DNA from: Synechococcales cyanobacterium 340R_concoct_173_sub
GTDB taxonomy: Bacteria > Cyanobacteriota > Cyanobacteriia > Leptolyngbyales > Leptolyngbyaceae
NCBI GenBank assembly: GCA_025354065.1
Contig: JANXNM010000391.1
Location: 1-64,000, forward strand
Direction of reading: 5' to 3'
Length of the DNA: 64,000 bases
In this document: one piece after another, positions 35,477 through 45,077 of the stretch
Numbering within the stretch: the first letter of the stretch is position 1
How the letters are laid out: every line of letters starts with the position of its first letter
The notes under the pieces: model-generated
What the model was told of the DNA's origin: nothing
What the model saw: only the letters and a program-made list of their open reading frames with translations
Databases searched by the model: none
Translations under genes and position numbers: made by a program

Positions 35477-36412
35477 TTAGTCTTTTCGCCAAAAGACAAA
35501 GGGCATTTCCCGATCGCTAAGGTGAGTGGACATTTCTAAAAGGGTATCTGGTGCAAGGCTACTTTTGCAATAGTAGGGCCGTTTTGGAAATCGGGATGTG
35601 TAGTCGTAGAAAAGGGTGTAGCGGTCGTGGGATGTAGGAACTTTGCCCCGATGAATCAAGCGAGCAGTATCTACGAAAATAACAGTACCCGCTTTTCCCA
35701 TACAGGATTGCCATTGATCTTCGGGAACGATCGCTTTGACATTTTGCGTTTTCAGGTATCCATGGCGGTAATTTAGGGTTTGACAGATTTTGTCTGTTTG
35801 TTGAGTATTAAGATATTGAAATGGGCCAACGGTCTCGTCTACGTCATTCAAATAGATAATTACTTTCAAGATTTTGTAATCTTCCATATCGAGATGCCAG
35901 AGACGAGATCGTTTTATGGTGTTATTGAGCAAATCTCGTCGTTGGTAGAGTCCGTGATAAGCTACGGGCAATTGTAAGTAGTTTTCAATTAGATTTAGAA
36001 GTATAGGTTGTAGTCCCCATAGGAAAAGGCTGGGTGGCATTTGACGATCGGAAATACTCAGGGAAAAGTCTCCATCGCGGGGAATGGCGGCGGCCAAATC
36101 GGGAATCAAAGATTGAGCCCTGAGTAGGCATGGGGCTAGGTTTAGATCAGCGAGGCTTGTAGTGAAGATGCCATTTTGTTCTAGCGCTTGTAGAAGTACG
36201 GTATTTTGAGGTTGAAGGGGTGCTAATTTATGGGCTTCGATCGCTTTTCTATGAATTATTTGGTGATAGGCTGCAATGGGTGCTAGAGCATTAAAAGTAC
36301 GCTTAATGTAGTTCCAGAGTCGTTGTGATGATTTGTTTTTTAGGCTATGGTGAAAGACAGATCTGATCTGATTTGTTGGTTCTAATGAAATGTCATGTGA
36401 TGTTTTAGACAT
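35477..36412 (-). CDS. Phytanoyl-CoA dioxygenase-like 2OG/Fe(II) oxygenase
   Basis: From the ATG at 36412 the product has 311 residues (an upstream frame of 19 more codons is possible). The HxD motif is in RSRLWHLDMEDYK and the distal His in DTARLIHRGK, with the 2-oxoglutarate Arg probably in HDRYTLFYDYTSRFPK. The chain belongs to the phytanoyl-CoA hydroxylase group, members of which hydroxylate small molecules. It is the last gene of the polysaccharide cluster, 174 bp after a glycosyltransferase gene, so a role in modifying a sugar or lipid product is possible but unproven. The 3' end lies next to the rfbC pseudogene. Confidence 0.75.
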   Translation of the reverse strand: MSKTSHDISLEPTNQIRSVFHHSLKNKSSQRLWNYIKRTFNALAPIAAYHQIIHRKAIEAHKLAPLQPQNTVLLQALEQNGIFTTSLADLNLAPCLLRAQSLIPDLAAAIPRDGDFSLSISDRQMPPSLFLWGLQPILLNLIENYLQLPVAYHGLYQRRDLLNNTIKRSRLWHLDMEDYKILKVIIYLNDVDETVGPFQYLNTQQTDKICQTLNYRHGYLKTQNVKAIVPEDQWQSCMGKAGTVIFVDTARLIHRGKVPTSHDRYTLFYDYTSRFPKRPYYCKSSLAPDTLLEMSTHLSDREMPFVFWRKD

Positions 36413-36585
36413 TTTATATTCCAAATTTAATAGGGTTGAATTACAATCACCGACCTTTTTTCTGATCACGTTTCACCGTAATCCAATCTTCTAATTAAAA
36501 CTAAATACTATTATCGCGTTGATAGAGGAACTTTATAGGGATGATTTATAGGATTTTCTATTCCTTATAGAAAATTATGTGCTGA

Positions 36586-37725
36586 TTAAATAGATTGGAT
36601 GACTGCTGCGATTTGGCGATTAGTGTTGTTGATGTGGAACCGATCGAATGCCTGATCATAAGCGGCTTGAACGATTGATTCCGTCACCGTTGCATCTTGT
36701 TGGACCCCGTGAATTGCTTGGGTCAAATCTTCCACATTACCTGGCTCCGTAAGCCAACCCGTTTTGCCAGACTCGATAATCTCCATTGCTCCCCCCGCTG
36801 CCGTTGCGATAATAGGGCGACGAGAAAACATTGCTTCTACAATCACTCGACCAAACGGCTCCGGCGTAATCGAGGTATGGGCGATCGCATCACAAGCCTG
36901 CATTAATTCAGGTACATCCGATCGAAAGCCGAGAAACTTGACCCGATCGCCTAATTGAAGTTCGTCAATTTGCTGATGGAGTTGTTTAACATAGTCATCC
37001 TCACCATAGAGTGCTTCTCCAACCAGTAAAACTGTGACAGACTTTGGACATTTTGCTAAAGCCTCTATTAGAATATGCTGCCCTTTCCAAGGGGAAAGAC
37101 GGCTAAAACAACCGACAACAAATTGCTGATCAATTCCTAGAGATTGCCGTAGATTGGGACGAATATTGGACGCGATCGCATAGCGTGATGGATCGAAACC
37201 GTTATAAATAATTTTGACTAGACTTGCCTTCCCACCTGAATCAATAAACGCTTGACTTGTTGCTTCGGAATTGGCAATCACCGAGGTTGCAAACTGATTG
37301 GCAAGGGTTATGGCAACTTTCAAGTTAGTTGAACTAAAGTGTTCAGGCGAAAGAATGTCATGGAGATGATAAACCAATGGACGACGACTAATGGCGCTGG
37401 CGATCGAACCCACGACAAAAGCTTTCTGAGTATTGGCATAAATCAAATCAAATCCTTTACTGAGCTTCGCAATTCTAAATACAAGTTTTACAATTTCCGC
37501 AACAGATCCTAGACTATCAAACCAGCGACTATCCTTACGAATATTTAATGGGCGATTGGTGAGCAATTGATTAGGAATCGATCGCTGTTCTAAGGCATCC
37601 TGAAAATCGCCTTCTGCAAAGAGTGCGACTAATGATGTGGGTGCATAGTCAATTGCAATATCGAGTAGACAGAGTTCAGCTCCGCCCAGTCCACTGCTTT
37701 GATCTATAAATAGTATTCGCCTCAT
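36586..37725 (-). CDS. Family 4 glycosyltransferase
   Basis: A 379-residue GT-B enzyme. It begins MRRILFIDQSSGLGGAELCLLDIA with an N-terminal glycine-rich loop. The C-terminal domain has VGCFSRLSPWKGQHILIEAL, then EPFGRVIVEAMFSRRPIIAT with the EX7E motif that binds the nucleotide sugar. It is in a run of minus-strand glycosyltransferase genes; 34 bp separate it from the next one upstream. It presumably adds one sugar of the exopolysaccharide; donor and acceptor are unknown. Confidence 0.88.
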   Translation of the reverse strand: MRRILFIDQSSGLGGAELCLLDIAIDYAPTSLVALFAEGDFQDALEQRSIPNQLLTNRPLNIRKDSRWFDSLGSVAEIVKLVFRIAKLSKGFDLIYANTQKAFVVGSIASAISRRPLVYHLHDILSPEHFSSTNLKVAITLANQFATSVIANSEATSQAFIDSGGKASLVKIIYNGFDPSRYAIASNIRPNLRQSLGIDQQFVVGCFSRLSPWKGQHILIEALAKCPKSVTVLLVGEALYGEDDYVKQLHQQIDELQLGDRVKFLGFRSDVPELMQACDAIAHTSITPEPFGRVIVEAMFSRRPIIATAAGGAMEIIESGKTGWLTEPGNVEDLTQAIHGVQQDATVTESIVQAAYDQAFDRFHINNTNRQIAAVIQSI

Positions 37726-37759
37726 GGTGGGAAGATCCTAAAAATGAATATTCTCAAAA

Positions 37760-38935
37760 CTATTTTGGCATGAGTAGAATGTTTTGGACCTTAGGTGTAA
37801 TGATACTCCAGTCAAAGTTTTCAACGGCATATTGACGACAGATTTCTCGGGTGGGCAATGGACGATCGCCCTTGAGAAATTCAATTAGACGTTGTGCGAT
37901 CGCAGAACTTTCGATAGATTCCGTCACAAGGGCTTCATCAAGTGGGCGTAAAATTTCAGGCATTCCTCCAACGGGAGTCGAGACTGCTGGCGTTCCACAA
38001 GCTAGAGATTCCACCAAAATCAAGCCAAATCCTTCCAAGCTGATACTGGGAACAACCGTTAAGTCTGCGGCTTGGTAAGCAACAGAAAGAAGCTCATCCG
38101 GGACGAATCCTAGAAGCTCCACATGATCTCTTAAATCTAAATCTTCAATTTGCTGCTGGAGTTGGGCAGCGATCGGACCTTTACCTGCAATTCCTAGCCA
38201 TACGTCTGGAACGTGTTTACGGACTTCGACCATTGCCTCAAGAAGCCGATCGAGTCCCATTCGATTCACAAGACGGCGCGGGGTAAAGAGAATTTTCCGA
38301 TCGGATTTCCAACCTATTTTTTTACGTGCGTCAGCTTGAGTAAGTTTCGGCTGAAATTCTTGAATATCGACACCACCCGGAATGATATAAATTTTCCCCC
38401 AATCGATACCATATTCACGGTGAAGAATTTCTCCGAAAGCATGGCTGAGAACAATAAAACGATCGCAGCGACGATAAACTTTTAGCTCAAGTTGTTTTTT
38501 GAACCAGACTACGATCGGGTTAGCTCCTTCCTGTTCGCTTTCGAGTGCCCAAGGGCCATGAAAATGGAAGGTTATGGGAACACCCTGCGGAAGATTTTTC
38601 AGAATAGGAAAGCTGTAGAGGGCAAAGTGTAGATTAATTGCATCTTTCGATCGAAGGTGATCTAAGGTTAGAGACGATCGGATTTGCTGAAACCGATTTA
38701 GGACGGATAGATTGGGCGTGGAGAGATTCGTTAGCTTCAAAAACTTAGAAGAGTCATCCGCTTCAGGCATTGCCAATCCACAAACCTCTACTTGCGTCTG
38801 TTGAATTGCTAGTTCGCAGGAAAGCCCATACAAATAACGGTTTAATCCACCAGCCGAAATGGGAAACCAACTCATACCCAGGCAGAGAATAGAGGGATGG
38901 CTTACTACTGAAGGATTGGGAGGATTAAAGACCAT
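37760..38935 (-). CDS. Family 4 glycosyltransferase
   Basis: A 391-residue GT-B enzyme with CLGMSWFPISAGGLNRYLYGL at the N-terminal domain, YIIPGGVDIQEFQPK in the linker and the EX7E region SLEGFGLILVESLACGTPAV. It starts 5 bp after the end of the next gene upstream, so translation is likely coupled. Retaining transferases of this type use nucleotide sugars. Specificity cannot be read from sequence. Confidence 0.88.
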   Translation of the reverse strand: MVFNPPNPSVVSHPSILCLGMSWFPISAGGLNRYLYGLSCELAIQQTQVEVCGLAMPEADDSSKFLKLTNLSTPNLSVLNRFQQIRSSLTLDHLRSKDAINLHFALYSFPILKNLPQGVPITFHFHGPWALESEQEGANPIVVWFKKQLELKVYRRCDRFIVLSHAFGEILHREYGIDWGKIYIIPGGVDIQEFQPKLTQADARKKIGWKSDRKILFTPRRLVNRMGLDRLLEAMVEVRKHVPDVWLGIAGKGPIAAQLQQQIEDLDLRDHVELLGFVPDELLSVAYQAADLTVVPSISLEGFGLILVESLACGTPAVSTPVGGMPEILRPLDEALVTESIESSAIAQRLIEFLKGDRPLPTREICRQYAVENFDWSIITPKVQNILLMPK

Positions 38936-38940
38936 AGGTT

Positions 38941-40227
38941 TTAAGGATTTGATACTGAGGCTGAATGCTTGAATTCGTCCTGTCTTATAGTTGTTAAGGG
39001 CTGACCAGACGCTTCTTGAAAATATCCAATAAGAGTCTTTGCAACGTCATCTGGCGAAAAATGTTTTCTACATTGAGCACGAGCTTCAGCTCGTAAACTC
39101 TGACGATCGGCATCAAGATCAGCAACTAATTTCCGCACTTCTTGCTCAAAACGATCCATATCGCCTGCTGGAAATTCACGAATAATATTGCCTTCAAGAA
39201 CTTCTGCGGAACCGATCGCATCACTTGCTACAATACACAGGCCATGACTAAGAGCTTCTCCTACCACAATTCCACCTGGTTCGTATACACTAGGGATTAA
39301 TAATGCATCCGAATTTGCATAAGTTTCATCTAGCTCCTCACGATTCATGTGATTGGCATACCGCCCAATTTTAGGATTGACATCTTTTAAATGTCCTAAA
39401 TAATTAGACCATTGTGTCGAACCACCAATTAAAGTAATTGAAATCTTCCCCTCTAAATCAATTAATCGATGCGTAAGTTCAATTACATATTGAAGCCCCT
39501 TTCTAACGCTCATACGAGATATAAAAAGAAAGTTTACTCGTGTACGACTCTCCGCTTTTCGATCTGAGTAGTGATGAGATGCATCGCTTAAACTTTGGAT
39601 GGGATGATACATCAACCGCTGTCTTTGTGGAAGAATCTTATAGTCTTTTTCCATCAACTTATTGAATCGATTGCTCATTCCAATAATAATATCTGGCTTT
39701 TGCATCTCCTTGCATTGAAACCAAGTCCGATACATTAGAAACATGCGAACTAAGTAGTGGGTAAAAATGGGTTCAACTACAAGTGCATACTGGCTCTCCT
39801 TTCGATGCCAATATAATTCTCCTGCTGCATGGACGCCTGGATAAATTAAAATACGTGGGAGCTGATCACGATACTCACCTAATCGAAAAAGCTCACTCTG
39901 AGAGAATTGAAAAATACAATCATATGGATTTTCAAGATGAATAGCAAGAACTTTTTCGGCAATTAAGTTGCAGAGTTGGATTCTCGCAAAAGTACCGGAG
40001 AAAAAAGCTTTAATAGGGCTGCTACTGTACCATCTTTGCCAACGCCACCAAGAATTAGTTTCAATGATAGACAGATTTTTGTACTCTAGTAAATAAGTAG
40101 GAATATCGTCCATTGCTTTATAGTAATCGACCTCTACACCTTCTTTCAAAACGTTGAGAAGCGTTAGAGATCCAATTTGTCCGGCACCGCCACCATTACT
40201 CACACCACCAATCCAAGCGATTCTCAT
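38941..40227 (-). CDS. Family 4-like glycosyltransferase
   Basis: A 428-residue protein. The N-terminal domain is divergent, with GGVSNGGGAGQIGS and Trp-rich segments (SWWRWQRWY). The C-terminal domain is a normal GT4 fold: FLFISRMSVRKGLQYVIEL and PSVYEPGGIVVGEALSHGL, the EX7E motif. It lies between two truncated or complete GT genes in the same direction. A C-terminal polar tail of about 25 residues follows the catalytic domain. Donor unknown. Confidence 0.82.
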   Translation of the reverse strand: MRIAWIGGVSNGGGAGQIGSLTLLNVLKEGVEVDYYKAMDDIPTYLLEYKNLSIIETNSWWRWQRWYSSSPIKAFFSGTFARIQLCNLIAEKVLAIHLENPYDCIFQFSQSELFRLGEYRDQLPRILIYPGVHAAGELYWHRKESQYALVVEPIFTHYLVRMFLMYRTWFQCKEMQKPDIIIGMSNRFNKLMEKDYKILPQRQRLMYHPIQSLSDASHHYSDRKAESRTRVNFLFISRMSVRKGLQYVIELTHRLIDLEGKISITLIGGSTQWSNYLGHLKDVNPKIGRYANHMNREELDETYANSDALLIPSVYEPGGIVVGEALSHGLCIVASDAIGSAEVLEGNIIREFPAGDMDRFEQEVRKLVADLDADRQSLRAEARAQCRKHFSPDDVAKTLIGYFQEASGQPLTTIRQDEFKHSASVSNP

Positions 40228-40335
40228 TTCTTATCCTCCATGTAAAGTGTTTCGTAGATGCCTTGCAGAATGAAATCTTGATGTTGGATTAACTTACTTT
40301 TGAATATATTATCAAATCAAATAGAAAAATGTCAT

Positions 40336-41282
40336 TTACAACGACTCCTTTACTAAGACTTCACTGTAAGCTTCAATTGTTTGATGAATAATCCGATCGA
40401 TCGTGAATTTATCCTGAGCAGATTGTAATGCCTGTGTAGATAGCCTGTTTTTAAGATCTACGTTCTCAAAAGTCTCTCGAATACGGGATGCTAGCATTTC
40501 AGGACTTTCAAATGGAATAATCCATCCATCTATTCCATCTTGTATCTGGTCAGACGCACCTGCAGCAGGGGTGCGAATCGGGATTACACCACATAGCATT
40601 CCTTCTAAAATAACTAACGGAAACCCTTCTCGTCGGCTGGGTAAGGTAATGAGGTCAGAGGCCCACAGCACTGTTCGGGTCTCAACCATTCCTAAACAAT
40701 GAACCTGTTCAGTCACATCATGTTCACTTGCTTGTCCTATGACACGAGATAATTCATCGCCATAAGATTTTCCGGCGACTAAAGCAATCACTTTAAAGTC
40801 CTGTTGTTTAAGAATTGACAGTGCTTTTATCAGTACATCATGACCTTTGATAGGGTCAAGACGACCCACTAAGCAAACAACACGATCGCAAAGCCTTGTC
40901 CATTTTTCATGGGCATCAGTAGAATTGTCATAATGATAAAAGTGAATTTCAATATCATCACCTAGTATTTAATGGGATGGGAGTAAGATGGCAACTTATA
41001 ATCACTCATCACACCAGATGAATAGCGAGAAATGTTGGTGAACTTCAGAGCTTCTCCCATATATCTTGGTAGGTCTTTTATAAATTTAATATAACAAAGC
41101 ACAAAGATAGCCAGTCCTACAAAAGGTGTTTGATATTGCAATCCCAATTCACGGCAGACCTCAGCACCCCAGCAATCATTAGACACGATCGTAAAATGTC
41201 TATTGTTAAGTCGCTGTTGAGCGATGGTCGCTGCCAACCTACGACGATACTCCCAAAGACTATCTCGAATAGATGTCATCAT
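40336..41282 (-). pseudogene. DUF1919-glycosyltransferase fusion remnant with a frameshift
   Basis: Two frames make one broken gene. The upstream part, 41282-40962, encodes the first 106 residues of a DUF1919 protein (NNRHFTIVSNDCWGAEVCRE, TPFVGLAIF) and ends at a TAG. One base later in frame, DUF1919 resumes as LGDDIEIHFYHY and DAHEKWTRLCDRV, so a single-base deletion near 40966 caused the stop. In the same frame the sequence then passes into VCLVGRLDPIKGHDVLIKAL, the C-terminal half of a GT4 enzyme, which ends at 40336. The GT half is about 45 percent identical by eye to the complete neighbour at 41279-42532. I infer a deletion that fused the two genes in frame, followed by the frameshift. 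Restoring one base gives 316 codons. The ATG overlaps the neighbour's stop by 4 bp. Confidence 0.8.
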
Positions 41283-42532
41283 TCTCTCCTTTTAATAACT
41301 TCTGAGTACACAGCTAACATCTTCTCGGTCATCTTTTGAGATGTGAATTTTTGCTGAGCAGATTCATAAGCCCGCGTTGACATTTGATGCCGGAGTATTG
41401 GATTTTCAAATAAAGTTTGAAGTCGATCGGCAAGTGCTGTTGCATCATCAAAGGGAATTACAAAGCCATCAACACCGTCTTGAATCTGGTCCCTCACCCC
41501 AGAAGCAGGAGTACGAATTGGAACAACGCCACAGAGCATTGCTTCCTGAATCACAAGTGGAGCAGCTTCCCGGCGACTCGGTAGTACTTTTACATCAGAT
41601 GCCCACAAGACTTGTCGAGTATCGGTAAATCCTAAAAGCTTAACAAGATGACCCACTCCAGCCTTCTCAATCTCAGCTTGAAGCTCTTCTTCTTCCTGTC
41701 CATAACCTTTCCCAGCACACAATGCAATAACCTCTAAACCACGAGATTTCAGAATCTGAATTGCCTGGATTAAGATGTCGTGCCCCTTAACATGTGAAAG
41801 GCGTCCAAGTAAACAAATTACTGCACTTGAGTCGGATAAGCCGTAAGTTCGTCTAGCAGCTTGTCGTTCTTCTACAACGGGCATCTTAAAATGTTCGGTA
41901 TTCATTCCATAATGAATGATTCGTACATTAGACTCTGGAACACTCATGAGATTAATGAATGCATCTTTGAGATTCAGGCTAACTGCAATTAGTCGATCGC
42001 CTAGAAAGTTATTAACAAGGTATTTGTTGACAAATGCAGCAAATTTAATGCCGAATCGAAGATCATTAGGGTCAGGCTCTAAATGACAGCTTGAAACGAT
42101 GGGAATATTATGAAATACACGCAAAGGATACAGAATTGGACAAGTTGCTAAGGAATGAACATGCAAAACATCGGGCTTAAATTCTCGAAGGACTTTCTCA
42201 AGATTGTAAAGTGAAGAGAAAATCTGCTTTGATTTCTGCATGATATTCCCTCCTAATGGGAATGGAATCGGAAAATATTCCACACCAATTTCCTCAAATC
42301 GCCTAATAGCACGAGATGCTTCTTCTTTTATATCTGGTTGAATAGATGCGATACTAGTAGCTAGACCAACCTTGCAACCAGCGCTAACAAGACATTGTGA
42401 TAGAGTCATCAAGTGAGCCGTAATTCCATTTTCACCCCATAATGTTCCCAAAACAAATAGTATCTTTCGACAAGAATAATGGTCAGCCTTAGATGAAGAC
42501 ATACCAATAGAGTTCATAGAAATAGTCATCAT
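41279..42532 (-). CDS. Family 4 glycosyltransferase
   Basis: A 417-residue GT-B enzyme. The N-terminal part has CRKILFVLGTLWGENGITAH; the C-terminal domain has VICLLGRLSHVKGHDILIQA and SRREAAPLVIQEAMLCGVVP. Its ATG overlaps the TAA of the upstream polymerase gene by one base (TAATG) and its stop overlaps the next ATG (ATGA), so translation is coupled on both sides. It is the intact paralogue of the GT half in the downstream fusion remnant. Donor and acceptor unknown. Confidence 0.88.
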   Translation of the reverse strand: MMTISMNSIGMSSSKADHYSCRKILFVLGTLWGENGITAHLMTLSQCLVSAGCKVGLATSIASIQPDIKEEASRAIRRFEEIGVEYFPIPFPLGGNIMQKSKQIFSSLYNLEKVLREFKPDVLHVHSLATCPILYPLRVFHNIPIVSSCHLEPDPNDLRFGIKFAAFVNKYLVNNFLGDRLIAVSLNLKDAFINLMSVPESNVRIIHYGMNTEHFKMPVVEERQAARRTYGLSDSSAVICLLGRLSHVKGHDILIQAIQILKSRGLEVIALCAGKGYGQEEEELQAEIEKAGVGHLVKLLGFTDTRQVLWASDVKVLPSRREAAPLVIQEAMLCGVVPIRTPASGVRDQIQDGVDGFVIPFDDATALADRLQTLFENPILRHQMSTRAYESAQQKFTSQKMTEKMLAVYSEVIKRRE

Positions 42533-44052
42533 TAATACCTCAAGTACGAATCTAAGGGAAATTCTTTAATAACTGCGTCGGCTTCAAGTTGAGCTAAATA
42601 GTTTTCTTCTTCAATCAATTTTATATTTGCCTCATAAACTCGATAACGCTCAGCCGCTAGCGCTAAAGCCAGAAAGCCCCACATCATGGCACCACTTGGA
42701 CCGAGATGTGGACCATTTACGGGGATACGAACAATAGTACTCATTACAACCCCACGAGAAACGGTCGCGAAAAGATCTTTACTACTTGTCTGCGTCTGAA
42801 ACATTTTAACTAAAGAAAGGACTAACCCGGCGAGGTAGGGAATCGTCCCAATCCAACCAATATAAAACAGCATAGATAAGATGCTATTGTCCATAGATTC
42901 TCGTCCAAGTCCTTCGCCGATAAAGCTGAGGAGAGCACGACCAATTGACTCATCAAAAGCATCTTGTCGTCCCGAGGCACTACTATCATTCTCTAAGTTG
43001 CTGAATGAATCAAGTCTGGAACCAATCTTGTCAGAGAACTCAGGCATTGCCATTAAAGGCGTTACACAAGTAATTAATATGGCAGCGATCACAATTAATC
43101 GAATCTGACTTTTGATTTTTAATGCTCCAAAAAAACTCAGTAATCCAGCCGCCCAACCCAACCATCCCGATCGGACTCGACAAACTAGAATCGCCAGATA
43201 CCCGATGACGGAGACCGGAATGCCTAGTCCTCCTGCACAACTCAGAAGAACTAATAATCCGCCTGACACCACGGCAGCAAAAGGCTCGGGTGAATGCATG
43301 GTCCCCCAAACACGGACACCTCCCTCTTCCACAGAACCCGTAGCACTTTCCATACCTGTTTCCTTGAGCCAAATTAAATCCCACTCAGGCAGCTCCAAAA
43401 ACTGCATGATGGCATACGAACTCATAACAAGCATCCCCCACAGAAAAACCTGCTGTGTATTCCGACGATACTGCGGATACAACTTCCAGTTAACTAACAG
43501 ATGGAAAGCAAAAACTAAGGGTACGGCCCAATCTAAAAAACCTCGAAATACTACAAATGCAGACTTCGACAATAACCCAATTAATAATCCATAAAAGGTT
43601 GCATACAATGGGAGTAAGAAAGGGAGGCTTTCGTCCTCTCGGACATTCCCGATTCGTTTAAACACGGTAATAACAGAAACAAAACTAACCAAATAAGGTG
43701 CTAACAGGATTGGACTAGAATCAGTGTAGCCACTTCGGAAATCTACAATACGCCGTACAAATGCCACCAAAAACCAGATCCACCAGACAAATCCGTTGTA
43801 TAGAATTGGATGGCGAAAGTACAAAACAAGAGCGACGAAGAGTGACCAAGTTGGAAATAAGACATTCAAGACTTTGCCAGCTCCAGCAGCAATGCCTATA
43901 ACGGTGATCAAGATCAAGCTTCCGATCGCAAGCCATCCAGTGAAAGAACTCTGTCCTTCAACCCATGATGATACAGCCGAGTCTGGAACAGAGGAGTATG
44001 CCTCATCGGGCAATTCTGACACTATGGCGTTTTGGTGAGGAGGTCGATGCAC
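42532..44052 (-). CDS. Wzy-like polysaccharide polymerase / O-antigen ligase family
   Basis: A 506-residue protein with about 10-12 membrane segments (from residue 38 to about 475) and a larger outer loop around residues 225-260 (EWDLIWLKETGMESATGS, VWGTMHSPEPFAA). The pattern of helices with a late periplasmic loop fits the O-antigen polymerase/ligase group, which joins repeat units outside the membrane. It starts with GTG at 44052, preceded by a well-placed GGAG. It is the only candidate polymerase in the cluster. No named family is certain from sequence alone. Confidence 0.75.
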   Translation of the reverse strand: MHRPPHQNAIVSELPDEAYSSVPDSAVSSWVEGQSSFTGWLAIGSLILITVIGIAAGAGKVLNVLFPTWSLFVALVLYFRHPILYNGFVWWIWFLVAFVRRIVDFRSGYTDSSPILLAPYLVSFVSVITVFKRIGNVREDESLPFLLPLYATFYGLLIGLLSKSAFVVFRGFLDWAVPLVFAFHLLVNWKLYPQYRRNTQQVFLWGMLVMSSYAIMQFLELPEWDLIWLKETGMESATGSVEEGGVRVWGTMHSPEPFAAVVSGGLLVLLSCAGGLGIPVSVIGYLAILVCRVRSGWLGWAAGLLSFFGALKIKSQIRLIVIAAILITCVTPLMAMPEFSDKIGSRLDSFSNLENDSSASGRQDAFDESIGRALLSFIGEGLGRESMDNSILSMLFYIGWIGTIPYLAGLVLSLVKMFQTQTSSKDLFATVSRGVVMSTIVRIPVNGPHLGPSGAMMWGFLALALAAERYRVYEANIKLIEEENYLAQLEADAVIKEFPLDSYLRY

Positions 44053-44090
44053 AAGATTAACTCCAGATCTTCAGAGAAGTAGTTGCTGTT

Positions 44091-45077
44091 TCATTCATCT
44101 AGCGAGATACTCATCCGGCTGATTTCTCTAGAATTTTTCCAAGTTTGGTAGCCTTGCCACCGTCCACGCCAACTAGCCCAACATCGTTTTCCCGCAAGAG
44201 ATGCATCCTGTGGGAAAAGACGCACCCACTGTGCCAACCCCATAGAATCACGAGTTCCGATTAAAAATCCCCAGAGCAAAAAACACGGTCTTTGAATGGG
44301 AGAGAGATACTCCAATATTGCGATCGTTTCGTTATGGACTGCATTAATCTGTGCAAGGTCATTAAATTGATCTCGCTGGTCTTCATCAAATCGTTGTCCT
44401 CGAAAATGATCGACCCCCATGTTTGGATCGTAGATCAATTTCCAATTTTGCCGTCGCAGAGATAAGCTAAACATAATTTCAAAATGGACTTGCGCACCGC
44501 TCCCACGCATTCGGGAATCGAATCGCAAATTTTGAATTGCAGTCCGGCGAAAACTCATGTTGACCCCTTTCAAAACATCCACTTCCCGTGCGTCACCTCG
44601 ACCAATGTGATGATTACCAATCATGCGCCCCCACCACTGCAATTTTCCAACTGTTTCTTCAGAACCATCCTCTAGATCAGAACCGTGGTAGACCCAATCT
44701 CGTCCACCCACTCCGCCCACAAGCGGATCGGCTTGAAAATGTTCCAAACCGCGTTCTAGCCAATCTTTGTGAGGTGCTGCATCATCATCTGTGAATGCAA
44801 CGATCGAGCCAACGGCAGCTTCGAGTCCACAGTTCATAGCTGCCACCACGCCCGGAACCGTTACACCCACCATTTTGACTGGAAAAGTCAACGAGGTAAA
44901 AGCTTGAATGAAATCCCAGGTTTCGCGATCTTTATCACGTATTACCACAATCACTTCATCCGGAGGATAGCTTTGCACATCTAAGGCCGCTAAACACTTT
45001 TTAAGATCCTGAATGCGATAATAAGTGGGAATTACAACACTAATCGTAAGATGATCTGTAGCCCGTTCTGTACTCAT
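44091..45077 (-). CDS. Family 2 glycosyltransferase
   Basis: A 328-residue GT-A enzyme. The nucleotide-binding start is TISVVIPTYYRIQDLKKCLA, the metal-binding acidic motif is AFTDDDAAPHKDWLERGLE, and MSFRRTAI with FEIMFSLSLRRQNWKLIYDP follows in the acceptor region. The start ATG overlaps the stop of the preceding GT4 gene by 4 bp. The protein has no clear membrane segment. Inverting transfer of one sugar to the growing repeat unit is expected. Confidence 0.88.
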   Translation of the reverse strand: MSTERATDHLTISVVIPTYYRIQDLKKCLAALDVQSYPPDEVIVVIRDKDRETWDFIQAFTSLTFPVKMVGVTVPGVVAAMNCGLEAAVGSIVAFTDDDAAPHKDWLERGLEHFQADPLVGGVGGRDWVYHGSDLEDGSEETVGKLQWWGRMIGNHHIGRGDAREVDVLKGVNMSFRRTAIQNLRFDSRMRGSGAQVHFEIMFSLSLRRQNWKLIYDPNMGVDHFRGQRFDEDQRDQFNDLAQINAVHNETIAILEYLSPIQRPCFLLWGFLIGTRDSMGLAQWVRLFPQDASLAGKRCWASWRGRWQGYQTWKNSREISRMSISLDE

